A stretch of DNA of 21,219 nt. It comes from Tritrichomonas musculus (lineage: Eukaryota; Parabasalia; Tritrichomonadida; Tritrichomonadidae). This document shows positions 8,760-18,000 of this stretch, piece after piece. Each line of letters opens with the position of its first letter. Positions within the stretch are counted from its first letter, which is position 1. A program made the translations under genes and the position numbers. Location: NCBI GenBank assembly GCA_039105265.1, contig JAPFFF010000504.1:1-21219 (forward strand). The letters run 5' to 3'. Below the pieces are notes generated by a model. That model was given only the letters and a program-made list of their open reading frames with translations, did no database searches and was not told where the DNA came from.

Positions 8760-11700
8760 ATGGACTCAAACCCAATCAAAGAGCTATTCAATGCATCCAA
8801 AAACGGAGATCTTGAATCTTTTCGAAGTCTCCTTGCAAAAAATGAAATTGACATCAACCTGGCAGACGTTTTAATGCAACAATATTCATGATATTCAGCA
8901 TTTTTTTATTCATAATATTCTAATTTATAATCATTTTATGGAATTCAAATCGAACAATTAATTGGACAGCGCTTACTTATGCTGCATTTTATGACCATAT
9001 TGAAATTGTTCGACTTTTGTTATCGAAACCAAATATTACAATCGACTGTAAAAGCGTTTTAATATAAAAATATTCATTCCATTCAAATCTTATTTTTTCA
9101 TTCCATTCAAATCTTATTTTTTCATTTAATTCAAATCTTATTTTTTCATATAATTCAAATCTTATTTTTTCATCCCATTCAAATCTTATTTTTTCATTCC
9201 ATTCAAATCTTATTTTTTCATCCCATTCAAATCTTATTTTTTCATCCCATTCAAATCTTATTTTTTCATTTAATTCAAATCTTATTTTTTCATTTAATTC
9301 AAATCTTATTTTTTCATTTAATTCAAATCTTATTTTTTCATCCCATTCAAATCTTATTTTTTCATATAATTCAAATCTTATTTTTTCATTCCATTCAAAT
9401 CTTATTTTTTCATATAATTCATTTTATAATTATTTCTGGAATTTAATTTGGACATTTAATAGTACTCCACTGATTATTGCAGCTTCTAGAGGTCATACAA
9501 ATATTGTTGAACTTTTACTATCGCAATCAAGCATCGACATCAACCTGGCAGACATTTTAATGCAACAATATTCATGATATTCAGCATTTATTTATTCATA
9601 ATATTCTAATTTATAATCATTTTATGGAATTCAAATCGAACAATTAATTGGACAGCGCTTACTTATGCTGCATTTTATGACCATATTGAAATTGTTCGAC
9701 TTTTGTTATCGAAACCAAATATTACAATCGACTGTAAAAGCGTTTTAATATAAAAATATTCATTCCATTCAAATCTTATTTTTTCATTCCATTCAAATCT
9801 TATTTTTTCATTCCATTCAAATCTTATTTTTTCATTTAATTCAAATCTTATTTTTTCATTCCATTCAAATCTTATTTTTTCATTCCATTCAAATCTTATT
9901 TTTTCATCCCATTCAAATCTTATTTTTTCATTCCATTCAAATCTTATTTTTTCATTCCATTCAAATCTTATTTTTTCATTCCATTCAAATCTTATTTTTT
10001 CATTTAATTCAAATCTTATTTTTTCATTTAATTCAAATCTTATTTTTTCATCCCATTCAAATCTTATTTTTTCATATAATTCAAATCTTATTTTTTCATT
10101 CCATTCAAATCTTATTTTTTCATATAATTCATTTTATAATTATTTCTGGAATTTAATTTGGACATTTAATAGTACTCCACTGATTATTGCAGCTTCTAGA
10201 GGTCATACAAATATTGTTGAACTTTTACTATCGCAATCAAGCATCGACATCAACCTGGCAGACATTTTAATGCAACAATATTCATGATATTCAGCATTTT
10301 TTTATTCATAATATTCTAATTTATAATCATTTTATGGAATTCAAATCGAACAATTAATTGGACAGCGCTTACTTATGCTGCATTTTATGACCATATTGAA
10401 ATTGTTCGACTTTTGTTATCGAAACCAAATATTACAATCGACTGTAAAAGCGTTTTAATATAAAAATATTCATTCCATTCAAATCTTATTTTTTCATTCC
10501 ATTCAAATCTTATTTTTTCATTTAATTCAAATCTTATTTTTTCATATAATTCAAATCTTATTTTTTCATTCCATTCAAATCTTATTTTTTCATTCCATTC
10601 AAATCTTATTTTTTCATTCCATTCAAATCTTATTTTTTCATTCCATTCAAATCTTATTTTTTCATATAATTCATTTTATAATTATTTCTGGAATTTAATT
10701 TGGACATTTAATAGTACTCCACTGATTATTGCAGCTTCTAGAGGTCATACAAATATTGTTGAACTTTTACTATCGCAATCAAGCATCGACATCAACCTGG
10801 CAGACATTTTAATGCAACAATATTCATGATATTCAACATTTATTTATTCATAATATTCTAATTTATAATCATTTTATGGAATTCAAATCGAACAATTAAT
10901 TGGACAGCGCTTACTTATGTTGCATATTATGGCCATATTGAAATTGTTCGACTTTTGTTATCGAAACCAAATATTACAATCGACTGTAAAAGCGTTTTAA
11001 TATAAAAATATTCATTCCATTCAAATCTTATTTTTTCATTCCATTCAAATCTTATTTTTTCATTTCATTCAAATCTTATTTTTTCATAAAATTCAAATCT
11101 TATTTTTTCATTTAATTCAAATCTTATTTTTTCATATAATTCAAATCTTATTTTTTCATTCCATTCAAATCTTATTTTTTCATAAAATTCAAATCTTATT
11201 TTTTCATATAATTCAAATCTTATTTTTTCATTCCATTCAAATCTTATTTTTTCATAAAATTCAAATCTTATTTTTTCATTCCATTCAAATCTTATTTTTT
11301 CATCCCATTCAAATCTTATTTTTTCATAAAATTCAAATCTTATTTTTTCATCCCATTCAAATCTTATTTTTTCATTCCATTCAAATCTTATTTTTTCATC
11401 CCATTCAAATCTTATTTTTTCATCCCATTCAAATCTTATTTTTTCATTCCATTCAAATCTTATTTTTTCATCCCATTCAAATCTTATTTTTTCATAAAAT
11501 TCAAATCTTATTTTTTCATCCCATTCAAATCTTATTTTTTCATTCCATTCAAATCTTATTTTTTCATCCCATTCAAATCTTATTTTTTCATTCCATTCAA
11601 ATCTTTTTTTTTCATTCCATTCAAATCTTATTTTTTCATAAAATTCAAATCTTATTTTTTCATATAATTCAAATCTTATTTTTTCATTCCATTCAAATCT

Positions 11701-13502
11701 TATTTTTTCATAAAATTCAAATCTTATTTTTTCATCCCATTCAAATCTTTTTTTTTCATTCCATTCAAATCTTATTTTTTCATATAATTCAAATCTTATT
11801 TTTTCATTCCATTCAAATCTTATTTTTTCATTCCATTCAAATCTTATTTTTTCATTCCATTCAAATCTTATTTTTTCATTCCATTCAAATCTTATTTTTT
11901 CATATAATTCAAATCTTATTTTTTCATTCCATTCAAATCTTATTTTTTCATTCCATTCAAATCTTATTTTTTCATATAATTCAAATCTTATTTTTTCATA
12001 TAATTCAAATCTTATTTTTTCATAAAATTCAAATCTTATTTTTTCATTCCATTCAAATCTTATTTTTTCATATAATTCAAATCTTATTTTTTCATATAAT
12101 TCAAATCTTATTTTTTCATTCCATTCAAATCTTATTTTTTCATAAAATTCAAATCTTATTTTTTCATATAATTCAAATCTTATTTTTTCATCCCATTCAA
12201 ATCTTATTTTTTCATCCCATTCAAATCTTATTTTTTCATATAATTCAAATCTTATTTTTTCATTCCATTCAAATCTTATTTTTTCATTCCATTCAAATCT
12301 TATTTTTTCATAAAATTCAAATCTTATTTTTTCATATAATTCAAATCTTATTTTTTCATATAATTCAAATCTTATTTTTTCATAAAATTCAAATCTTATT
12401 TTTTCATTCCATTCAAATCTTATTTTTTCATATAATTCAAATCTTATTTTTTCATATAATTCAAATCTTATTTTTTCATTCCATTCAAATCTTATTTTTT
12501 CATAAAATTCAAATCTTATTTTTTCATATAATTCAAATCTTATTTTTTCATCCCATTCAAATCTTATTTTTTCATCCCATTCAAATCTTATTTTTTCATA
12601 TAATTCAAATCTTATTTTTTCATTCCATTCAAATCTTATTTTTTCATTCCATTCAAATCTTATTTTTTCATTCCATTCAAATCTTATTTTTTCATATAAT
12701 TCAAATCTTATTTTTTCATCCCATTCAAATCTTATTTTTTCATATAATTCAAATCTTATTTTTTCATATAATTCAAATCTTATTTTTTCATTCCATTCAA
12801 ATCTTATTTTTTCATAAAATTCAAATCTTATTTTTTCATAAAATTCATTTTATAATTATTTCTGGAATTTAATTTGGACATTTAATAGTACTCCACTGAT
12901 TATTGCAGCTTCAGAAGGTCATACAAATATTGTTGAACTTTTACTATCGCAATCAAGCATCGACATCAACCTGGCAGACATTTTAATGCAACAATATTCA
13001 TGATATTCAACATTTATTTATTCATAATATTCTAATTTATAATCATTTTATGGAATTCAAATCGAACAATTAATTGGACAGCGCTTACTTATGCTGCATA
13101 TTATGGTCACATTGAAATTGTTGAAATCTTATTATCAGAAGAAGGCATTGATGTCAACCACGAAGACATTTGAATAGCAAAATCATTCATAATATTCAAA
13201 TCTAGGATTTTTCATAAAATTTAATATTTGAATAATTTATCAAATTCATATGAAAGATTTATAAAAAGGCCATTGATTATGCAAGCGAAAAGAATCATCG
13301 AGAAATTGTTGATCTTCTAAGAAATGGACTAACTCAAACAAGCAAAAGGTTAATTAAACGAAACAAAGAACTGGTTCGTGAAAGCTTTGAACTCTACAAA
13401 AAGCAACAATCAACAATAAATAGTCTCCAAAACCAGTTGCATCAATTTGAATATTTAGATCAAATTCATAAAAAAATCGCAAATATTTTGGACCAATCTT
13501 AA
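8760..13502 (+). CDS. Ankyrin-repeat protein gene interrupted between every repeat
   Basis: Coding blocks with clean ankyrin sequence alternate with non-coding intervals. Blocks: N-terminus 8760-8867 (MDSNPIKELFNASKNGDLES...INLAD); type A (NWTALTYAAFYDHIEIVRLL...IDCKS) at 8960-9055, 9646-9741, 10356-10451, 10898-10993 and a diverged one at 13072-13167; type B (TPLIIAASRGHTNIVELLLS...INLAD) at 9464-9553, 10174-10263, 10716-10805 and 12890-12979; and a C-terminal block 13263-13502 (KAIDYASEKNHREIVDLLR, then a basic, Q/N/E-rich likely coiled coil ending IANILDQS). Joined, they would give about 10-11 ankyrin repeats, roughly 380 aa, a protein-interaction scaffold. Every block is open and starts and stops at the same point of the ankyrin unit. 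The intervals carry in-frame stops (for example TGA after MQQYS) or change frame. They do not have consistent GT-AG borders, so whether they are removed from RNA or mark a dead gene is open. The start is the first ATG of the N-terminal cap. Confidence 0.7.
9075..9410 (+). repeat. 24-bp minisatellite array 1 (14 units)
   Basis: Each unit is CAT, a variable triplet, then 18 fixed bases starting ATTCAAATC and ending in a T-run. Triplets in order (S=TCC, P=CCC, L=TTA, I=ATA): S S L I P S P P L L L P I S. A partial unit with ATA closes the array. It lies in the interval after type A block 1. Confidence 0.97.
9761..10120 (+). repeat. 24-bp minisatellite array 2 (15 units)
   Basis: Same unit as array 1. 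Triplet order: S S S L S S P S S S L L P I S, closed by a partial ATA unit. The last five units match those of array 1, as expected of duplicated and then resized arrays. Confidence 0.97.
10471..10662 (+). repeat. 24-bp minisatellite array 3 (8 units)
   Basis: Same unit. Triplet order: S S L I S S S S, closed by a partial ATA unit. The first four units match array 1. Confidence 0.97.
11013..12836 (+). repeat. 24-bp minisatellite array 4 (76 units) with a 360-bp higher-order repeat
   Basis: 1,824 bp of the same unit. The triplet AAA is common here but absent from arrays 1-3; TTA occurs once and TTC once (near 11063). Two units near 11605 and 11750 have TTTTTTTT where others have TATTTTTT. Blocks of 15 units at 11973-12332 and 12333-12692 have the same triplet order in 14 of 15 units, a second-level tandem duplication. 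The closing partial unit has AAA rather than ATA. Confidence 0.97.
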
Positions 13503-14001
13503 TCAAAGAGAGGTTCAAGAGTAGTTTAAAAGACGAATAAACACAATCTTCACTAATATATTTTTATTTTTATAGAATAGCCTATTTCCTAAGATCTAAT
13601 ATTTTTAAGAAAAATGTTCTTTTTTTTTTTTTTTTAAATCTTACAGAGTAGATGCAACGAAAATTTTTTGGACATGGCCTCTCAAAAAGTGGATTTTTTT
13701 GGACAAGGCCTCTCAAAAAGTGGACTGTCAAATTGATTTTTCACATTGATGAAAAGGTTTTATGATTTTATAATAATATAATATAAAACTTTATTTTAAG
13801 CATTTGCACTTTTTAAATAAAAGATTAAAATTGAAAAATTGAATAATTTCACGATGCTAAATATGTGCCTGCGATCATCCTTTATTTGATATAAATATAA
13901 TATAAATTGCAAATAAATAAATTTTTAATATATGAAAATAATTCCTTGGTAGCGTTAAGCATAATTTTAATTTTATTCATGAAAAAATGTGAAAAATTTT
14001 G

Positions 14002-14410
14002 GGACAATCGTTTTTTTTCTACGCCACTTTTTGAATGGTTTTTCTATCCATGAGTAGCTATTCATGGAAAGTAAAAAACCGCCATCTTAAGGTGAAATTT
14101 AACTTACTCTGTTAAGAAAATTAACCAAAAAAATCGTAAATTAAAATTTTCTCTTAAAATTATAACAGTTTGCTTTTTTTGATATAATTTTTTTTTATTT
14201 TTACATAATTTTTCAGGAATATACGCACCAGTGATCACCATAGGGCTGCGTGAAGCCGAATCAGACTCCTTGAATTGCTGGATGAATCGGGAAGCCATTT
14301 GAACTAAATATTTATGCATTATTTAGCAAAAATTGAATAAAAAATGTATAAAAAAGTATTCAAAAAGTTTAAAAGTTTTCAAAAAGTGGCGTAGAAAAAT
14401 ACGATTCCCC
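14002..14410. mobile_element. Mutator-like element nested in the hAT-like element
   Basis: A 409-bp element with about 35-bp imperfect inverted ends: GGACAATCG...TTCTACGCCACTTTTTGAA at the left and GGGGAATCG...TTCTACGCCACTTTTTGAA read inward from the right. It is flanked by a perfect 9-bp duplication, AAAATTTTG, at 13993-14001 and 14411-14419. The 9-bp duplication suggests the Mutator superfamily. A 13-base string (CCATGAGTAGCTA) at 14048-14060 also occurs in the right arm of the 2478-3173 element (3056-3068), linking the two families. It holds a GC-richer coding-like island. Confidence 0.7.
14206..14298 (-). other. Coding-like island inside the nested element, possible captured gene fragment
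   Basis: About 93 bp stands out by base composition in an AT-rich element. On the minus strand it reads MASRFIQQFKESDSASRS then PMVITGAYIPEKL, with normal coding-type codon use, before turning into AT-rich lysine/asparagine translation. I do not recognise the family. Mutator-like elements of plants are known to pick up host gene fragments (Pack-MULEs), and this could be such a case; a chance or transposase-derived piece cannot be excluded. Confidence 0.35.
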
Positions 14411-15060
14411 AAAATTTTGTAACAAAACAAAAAATAGAATTCTTTCTTTTTAAATTATCTTTTTGAATTGGATTTGAATTATTAAATGAAAGATTTCCAA
14501 CCTAGTGAATCTGCAAGTTCTTAACTATCCCATGAATCCAGCTTTAAACCTAAAGAAATCCAAAAATAATCAATCCAAATTAATATTATAATTATCTATA
14601 AAATTTGAATTAATATCATGATTAATCATTTTTACACATATTAAAATATTTTTCAGTCTATTATAAAAAGGATCCTTTCATTGGAACCTTGCTTTTAATA
14701 AAAAAAAATACTAATAACCAACAAAAAAGTTTAAAATTTATAATTATTTAGCATGCACTATATTAAATATCAATAAACAACTCATTGCAACATATATTTT
14801 ATTATTTGCTTTCTGAAATAATAAATACAACTGATAAAAATTTTAGAAAAAAATAGAATTTTCATATCACATTTCAAAAAAAAAATTCGATCAAATTTTG
14901 AATTTGTTACATCTACTCTAATCTTACCAATGCTCCTTTTTTTTTTTTTTTTTTTTTAATATGAGGCTAAATATCATTTTTTTCAAAAAAGTTTTTATTG
15001 GCAAACTAGCTTTTGTAACAGAATTTTATTTACTAAAATTCAATTATCAAGAAGCTTCTT

Positions 15061-15165
15061 CATGGTTTTTTTTGCAAAAGTGGAAAAAAGTTCCAAGCTT
15101 TTATTTTCTGAAGAACGATAAAGGCCAATATTGACCATAACTGCTGCGGGCAAATCCGATCTCCC
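15061..15165 (-). mobile_element. Lone end of the 2478-3173 Mutator-like family
   Basis: Read on the minus strand from 15165, the sequence starts GGGAGATCGGATTTGCCCG, runs through GGTCAATATTGGCC and on to CTTTTTGCAAAA-type sequence and CATGG. This follows the first 105 bases of the inverted ends at 2478 and 3173 with many differences. No partner end was found nearby, so it is a truncated, older copy. Confidence 0.7.
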
Positions 15166-15303
15166 ATTTTTTTTTTAATTTTTTAAACGATTTTCAATGT
15201 CTCAATGCCATTCATATTAGAATGAAAATTTAATAAGAATTTTTTATAGTGTAACAGAATCAGAATTAATAACTTTTGTTACACTAGTATCTAACGAAAA
15301 TTC

Positions 15304-15447
15304 TCAATCTTCAAAAGTAAATACTTCATCGGAAAACATGAATTGGCCATTTTCATCAATATTAAGACAGAACAATGATTGTCTTTCTTGATCAGTCCAA
15401 AGTTCTTGAGGATTAAAAAGCAAATTAGCATCTTTTCGAGGAATTTC
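15304..15447 (-). pseudogene. C-terminal relic paralogous to the gene at 15921-16649
   Basis: Read on the minus strand this 48-codon fragment gives EIPRKDANLLFNPQELWTDQ, ERQSLFCLNIDENGQFMFSD and EVFTFED then stop. It lines up with the last ~50 residues of the downstream gene (LFFYPQELQMEQETQSFLSF, then DQYVFSDDNVPFLFEGL). The bases after both stop codons also correspond (ATAGTGT.ACAG.ATCAGA-type sequence at 15247 and 15865). So about 250 bp around the 3' end was duplicated about 600 bp apart. A TAA stands immediately upstream and the rest of the gene is missing. Confidence 0.7.
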
Positions 15448-15451
15448 TTAG

Positions 15452-15484
<33 letters not shown>

Positions 15485-15920
15485 TCATATGACAACATAT
15501 CAGTTTTATTGTAAACCTTTCAATATTGATAAAACTTAAAAAGGTATAAAAAAAAAAAATTCTTCCAATATTTTGATCTATCCTTAAAATATATGATAGA
15601 TACTATTGTTAGTATTACATTAACCTAAATATCAAATGCATATCCATTATATATATTTGTGAGAACTCATTGATTTTTTTAATTCAATTCGGAAAGTAGA
15701 TCCTTAAATAAATATAAATATAAAAACATAAAATATATTTTCGATTTATGATTTAGTCAAAGATTAGTGTCTTACCAATACTTTCAATGGCTCAATTGAG
15801 ATACAAGCCATATTAGAACTAACTTTTGAAGATTTTTTTGAAATAAAATTTAATAAGAATACTATAATAGTGTGACAGTATCAGATTAAATACTCATTTC
15901 ACACAAGTATCTTATCAAAT

Positions 15921-16649
15921 TTATAAACCTTCAAAAAGAAATGGTACATTGTCATCAGAAAACACGTATTGATCATCATAATCATTATCAAAACTCAAAA
16001 AAGATTGAGTTTCTTGTTCCATCTGAAGTTCTTGAGGATAAAAAAATAAATCATCATCATCATTTTGAGGGACTAATTCATCTTGGCCATTTTGAGTGGT
16101 TCTTTCTTCTCCTTGTAAATTTTGAGGGATTTCTTCTTTTCTTTGGGAAATTTGAATGTTGTTAGTATTAGATTGATTATCATGCAACTCTTTTATTGCC
16201 TTGATTTCCTTGATCTTTTCTTTCCATTTGAAAGAAACAATACTGGGATCATTTAAATTCTTACAAAAATCAAAACAATTTAAGTTATCTGCAATCCATT
16301 CCATAAGACCAGGATTGTGATATGCAAAATAACTGATTGTCTTGTCTTTACGTGGATATCCTGCACGATCCATTTCTCGCTTTGGGCATTTTGTCTTTGG
16401 CTCAGCAACACTATATAAATACTCCAACAAAGGTAAAATATCTTTTTTGGTGACATGCTCTTTATGATGCTCGTCTTTCTTTCCTCTGAATGATGAATTT
16501 TCTTTGATATCTTCGCAAAAGTTTTTGACAATTTCAGGATGGCTCCTTGTGAAATCTAAGACAATCTTCATTGATTGCAACTGTCGTTTTTCTTCACGTG
16601 AAAAACTTTGATTTTTTTTAATATGCGAACTAATTCTCTTAGAAATCAT
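15921..16649 (-). CDS. Unrecognised 242-aa protein, basic N-terminus and acidic C-terminus
   Basis: The frame is intact, has better G+C than its surroundings and an initiator motif 11-16 bases upstream. Residues 1-155 are basic and predicted helical (KKNQSFSREEKRQLQSMK, then KKDILPLLEYLYSVAEP), with a segment AGYPRKDKTISYFAYHNPGL around 97-115 that could be a small DNA- or protein-binding fold. Residues 157-195 are rich in Q, N and E. The last 50 residues are strongly acidic with aromatic residues (DDDDLFF, SFLSFDNDYDDQYVFSDD), resembling an acidic activation tail. No signal peptide or membrane segment is seen. A nuclear or regulatory role is a guess from composition only. A second, broken copy of its 3' end lies at 15304-15447, so the gene belongs to a locally duplicated family. 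Confidence 0.75.
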   Translation of the reverse strand: MISKRISSHIKKNQSFSREEKRQLQSMKIVLDFTRSHPEIVKNFCEDIKENSSFRGKKDEHHKEHVTKKDILPLLEYLYSVAEPKTKCPKREMDRAGYPRKDKTISYFAYHNPGLMEWIADNLNCFDFCKNLNDPSIVSFKWKEKIKEIKAIKELHDNQSNTNNIQISQRKEEIPQNLQGEERTTQNGQDELVPQNDDDDLFFYPQELQMEQETQSFLSFDNDYDDQYVFSDDNVPFLFEGL

Positions 16650-16659
16650 GCAAAATAAA

Positions 16660-16665
16660 AAATGA
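16660..16665 (-). promoter_or_regulatory. Inr-like motif of the 242-aa protein gene
   Basis: On the minus strand this is TCATTT, within 20 bases upstream of the ATG at 16649, matching the trichomonad TCAYTW initiator. Confidence 0.5.
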
Positions 16666-17041
16666 AGTTTAAAATGTTAATCATATGGCAAAAAAATTGA
16701 ATCAGCATTAAAAAAGAAAATTTTACTTTATCTTTAAAAATCGTGACACTCATTTTTTACCCATTAAATGTGATTATTATAACAAATATATTGTTTATAT
16801 TGTTTTCATCATTTTTCTATTATTTGAATTCATTTCAAATTTCAGTCATATTAAACTAAGTTTTTTAATTATTACCTTATTCACAAAAAAATTGAGAGTT
16901 TTTAATTCAAATTTTCTATGAGTCTTCAGAAAGTAGGACGATAAGTAGGGACAAATTATTTGTTTTAAAATACCATATCTTTCAATTTTGAGAAGATGAA
17001 AATAAAAAAAAAGAATATAAAAAAGTTTTTTATTCAGGAAA

Positions 17042-17202
17042 AATACCTTTTAAATAGCTTTGGGAGCCTTTGAGGGCTAAGCCCAATTGGTTAAGGTAAT
17101 AGCGGGAGCCTCGACCTGAAATGAATGAAGGTATTCATGCCTTAATAACATATGTGTGGGTAGACGATCAAAACACGTTATTTATGGAAAAAAAATTTTT
17201 TT
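17042..17202 (+). ncRNA. Candidate pol III-type structured RNA or tRNA/5S-derived relic
   Basis: A GC-richer patch in AT-rich DNA. It contains AAGCCCAATTGGTTAAGG, close to a tRNA box A and D-arm, and GGCTAAGC...TGGTTA...GGGAGCC, which also resembles the internal control region of 5S rRNA. AATACCTT (17042-17049) can pair with AAGGTATT (17130-17137) to close the region, and ATGAAT/ATTCAT forms a local hairpin. GGGAGCCT occurs twice (17062, 17104). A run of seven T residues follows near 17196. No complete cloverleaf or clear box B can be drawn, so it is neither a normal tRNA nor a normal 5S gene. Confidence 0.3.
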
Positions 17203-17366
17203 AGAAGATTAGTTATTTTCCATTTAAATGGTCATATAATACAATATGAAATGATAAGCAATTAAAATTTTAGTCTATTTCTCTTTTTAATTATTTTCAT
17301 TGAATTTGATAAAATTGAGAAAAGGTAATACTATTTACTTATCTTTTTATTTTTCACATTTTTTAT

Positions 17367-17853
17367 AGTAAACAAATAAATATTAAATATTTTGAAAATA
17401 ACTTAAATATTTATTTAATGTTGGAATGTCTTTTTATCCAGTCTTTTTTATATTAAAGATCATTTAAGTATTTTAATTATAAATAATTCAATATTTCTGA
17501 AGAAAATGGAAAAAACGATAGTAATATAATCGATTATATCTTATTATTTTTCCCCTTTTTTATAGTAAACAAATAAATATTAAATATTTTAAAAATAACT
17601 TAAATATTTATTTAATGTTGGAATGTCTTTTCATCCAGCCATTTTTTTATTAGAACTCATTTAAGTCTTTTGATTATAAATAATTCAATATTTCTGAAGA
17701 AAATGGAAAAAAAGATGCTTATATAATCGATTATATCTTATTATTTTTTTCCTTTTTTATAGTAAACAAATAAATATTAAATATTTTAAAAATAACTTAA
17801 ATATTTATTTAATGTTGGAATGTCTTTTCATCCAGCCATTTTTTTATTAGAGC
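17367..17853 (+). repeat. Three-copy ~190-207 bp tandem repeat
   Basis: Copies begin AGTAAACAAATAAATATTAA at 17367, 17574 and 17761; the third is partial. Each full copy includes TTTAATGTTGGAATGTC, a CATCCAG-type segment, CTGAAGAAAATGGAAAAAA and a perfect palindrome ATATAATCGATTATAT. Copies 2 and 3 are closer to each other than to copy 1. No coding sense is seen. Confidence 0.85.
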
Positions 17854-18000
17854 TCAATAAATTTTGTCATTGTTTTCCATTCTATTTTCCAAACAATAAA
17901 AAAAAGATAATTGGAGACAAATCTTACAGGCTTATAATATATATAATGTCACCAGCTAATTGAACCTTCTCTTATATGTTACATTGAAAATCAGAATGAT

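Larger units (their letters stand above)
8850..12961 (+). repeat. Tandem array of four two-ankyrin modules
   Basis: The string GACATCAACCTGGCAGAC starts at 8850, 9536, 10246, 10788 and 12962, giving module lengths of 686, 710, 542 and 2174 bp. Subtracting the 24-bp minisatellite of each (336, 360, 192, 1824 bp) leaves exactly 350 bp in all four. Apart from a few substitutions (for example GCTGCATTTTATGAC changed to GTTGCATATTATGGC in module 4) the 350 bp is conserved in coding and intervening parts alike, so amplification or homogenisation is recent. A fifth, more diverged type A block follows. Confidence 0.93.
13645..14919. mobile_element. hAT-like non-autonomous DNA transposon
   Basis: The ends are short inverted repeats: AGAGTAGATGCAACGAA at 13645 and, on the other strand, AGAGTAGATGTAACAAA from 14919 inward. 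Outside them is a perfect 8-bp direct duplication, AATCTTAC, at 13637-13644 and 14920-14927. An 8-bp target duplication with short ends is typical of the hAT superfamily. Just inside the left end a 31-bp sequence (GGACATGGCCTCTCAAAAAG...) is repeated in tandem at about 13669-13722, like the subterminal protein-binding repeats of such elements. No transposase is visible. A second element is nested inside. Confidence 0.65.

Noticed and set aside
8868-8959. Idea that the ankyrin intervals are translated using a changed genetic code
   Set aside because: The 92-bp interval is not a multiple of three, so reassigning stop codons would not keep the ankyrin frame. Other genes in the window use normal stops.
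9075-12836. CRISPR-like look of the regular repeats
   Set aside because: The 24-bp units are contiguous with no unique spacers, vary at one triplet only, and lie in a eukaryotic ankyrin gene. It is a minisatellite.
15941-16531. Plus-strand (histidine-rich) and second minus-strand frames
   Set aside because: Both are shadows of the 242-aa gene, whose initiator motif and composition fit better.
17042-17202. Calling a functional tRNA or 5S rRNA gene
   Set aside because: A box B and a closed cloverleaf are missing, and the 5S likeness covers only scattered strings, so only a candidate structured RNA is reported.
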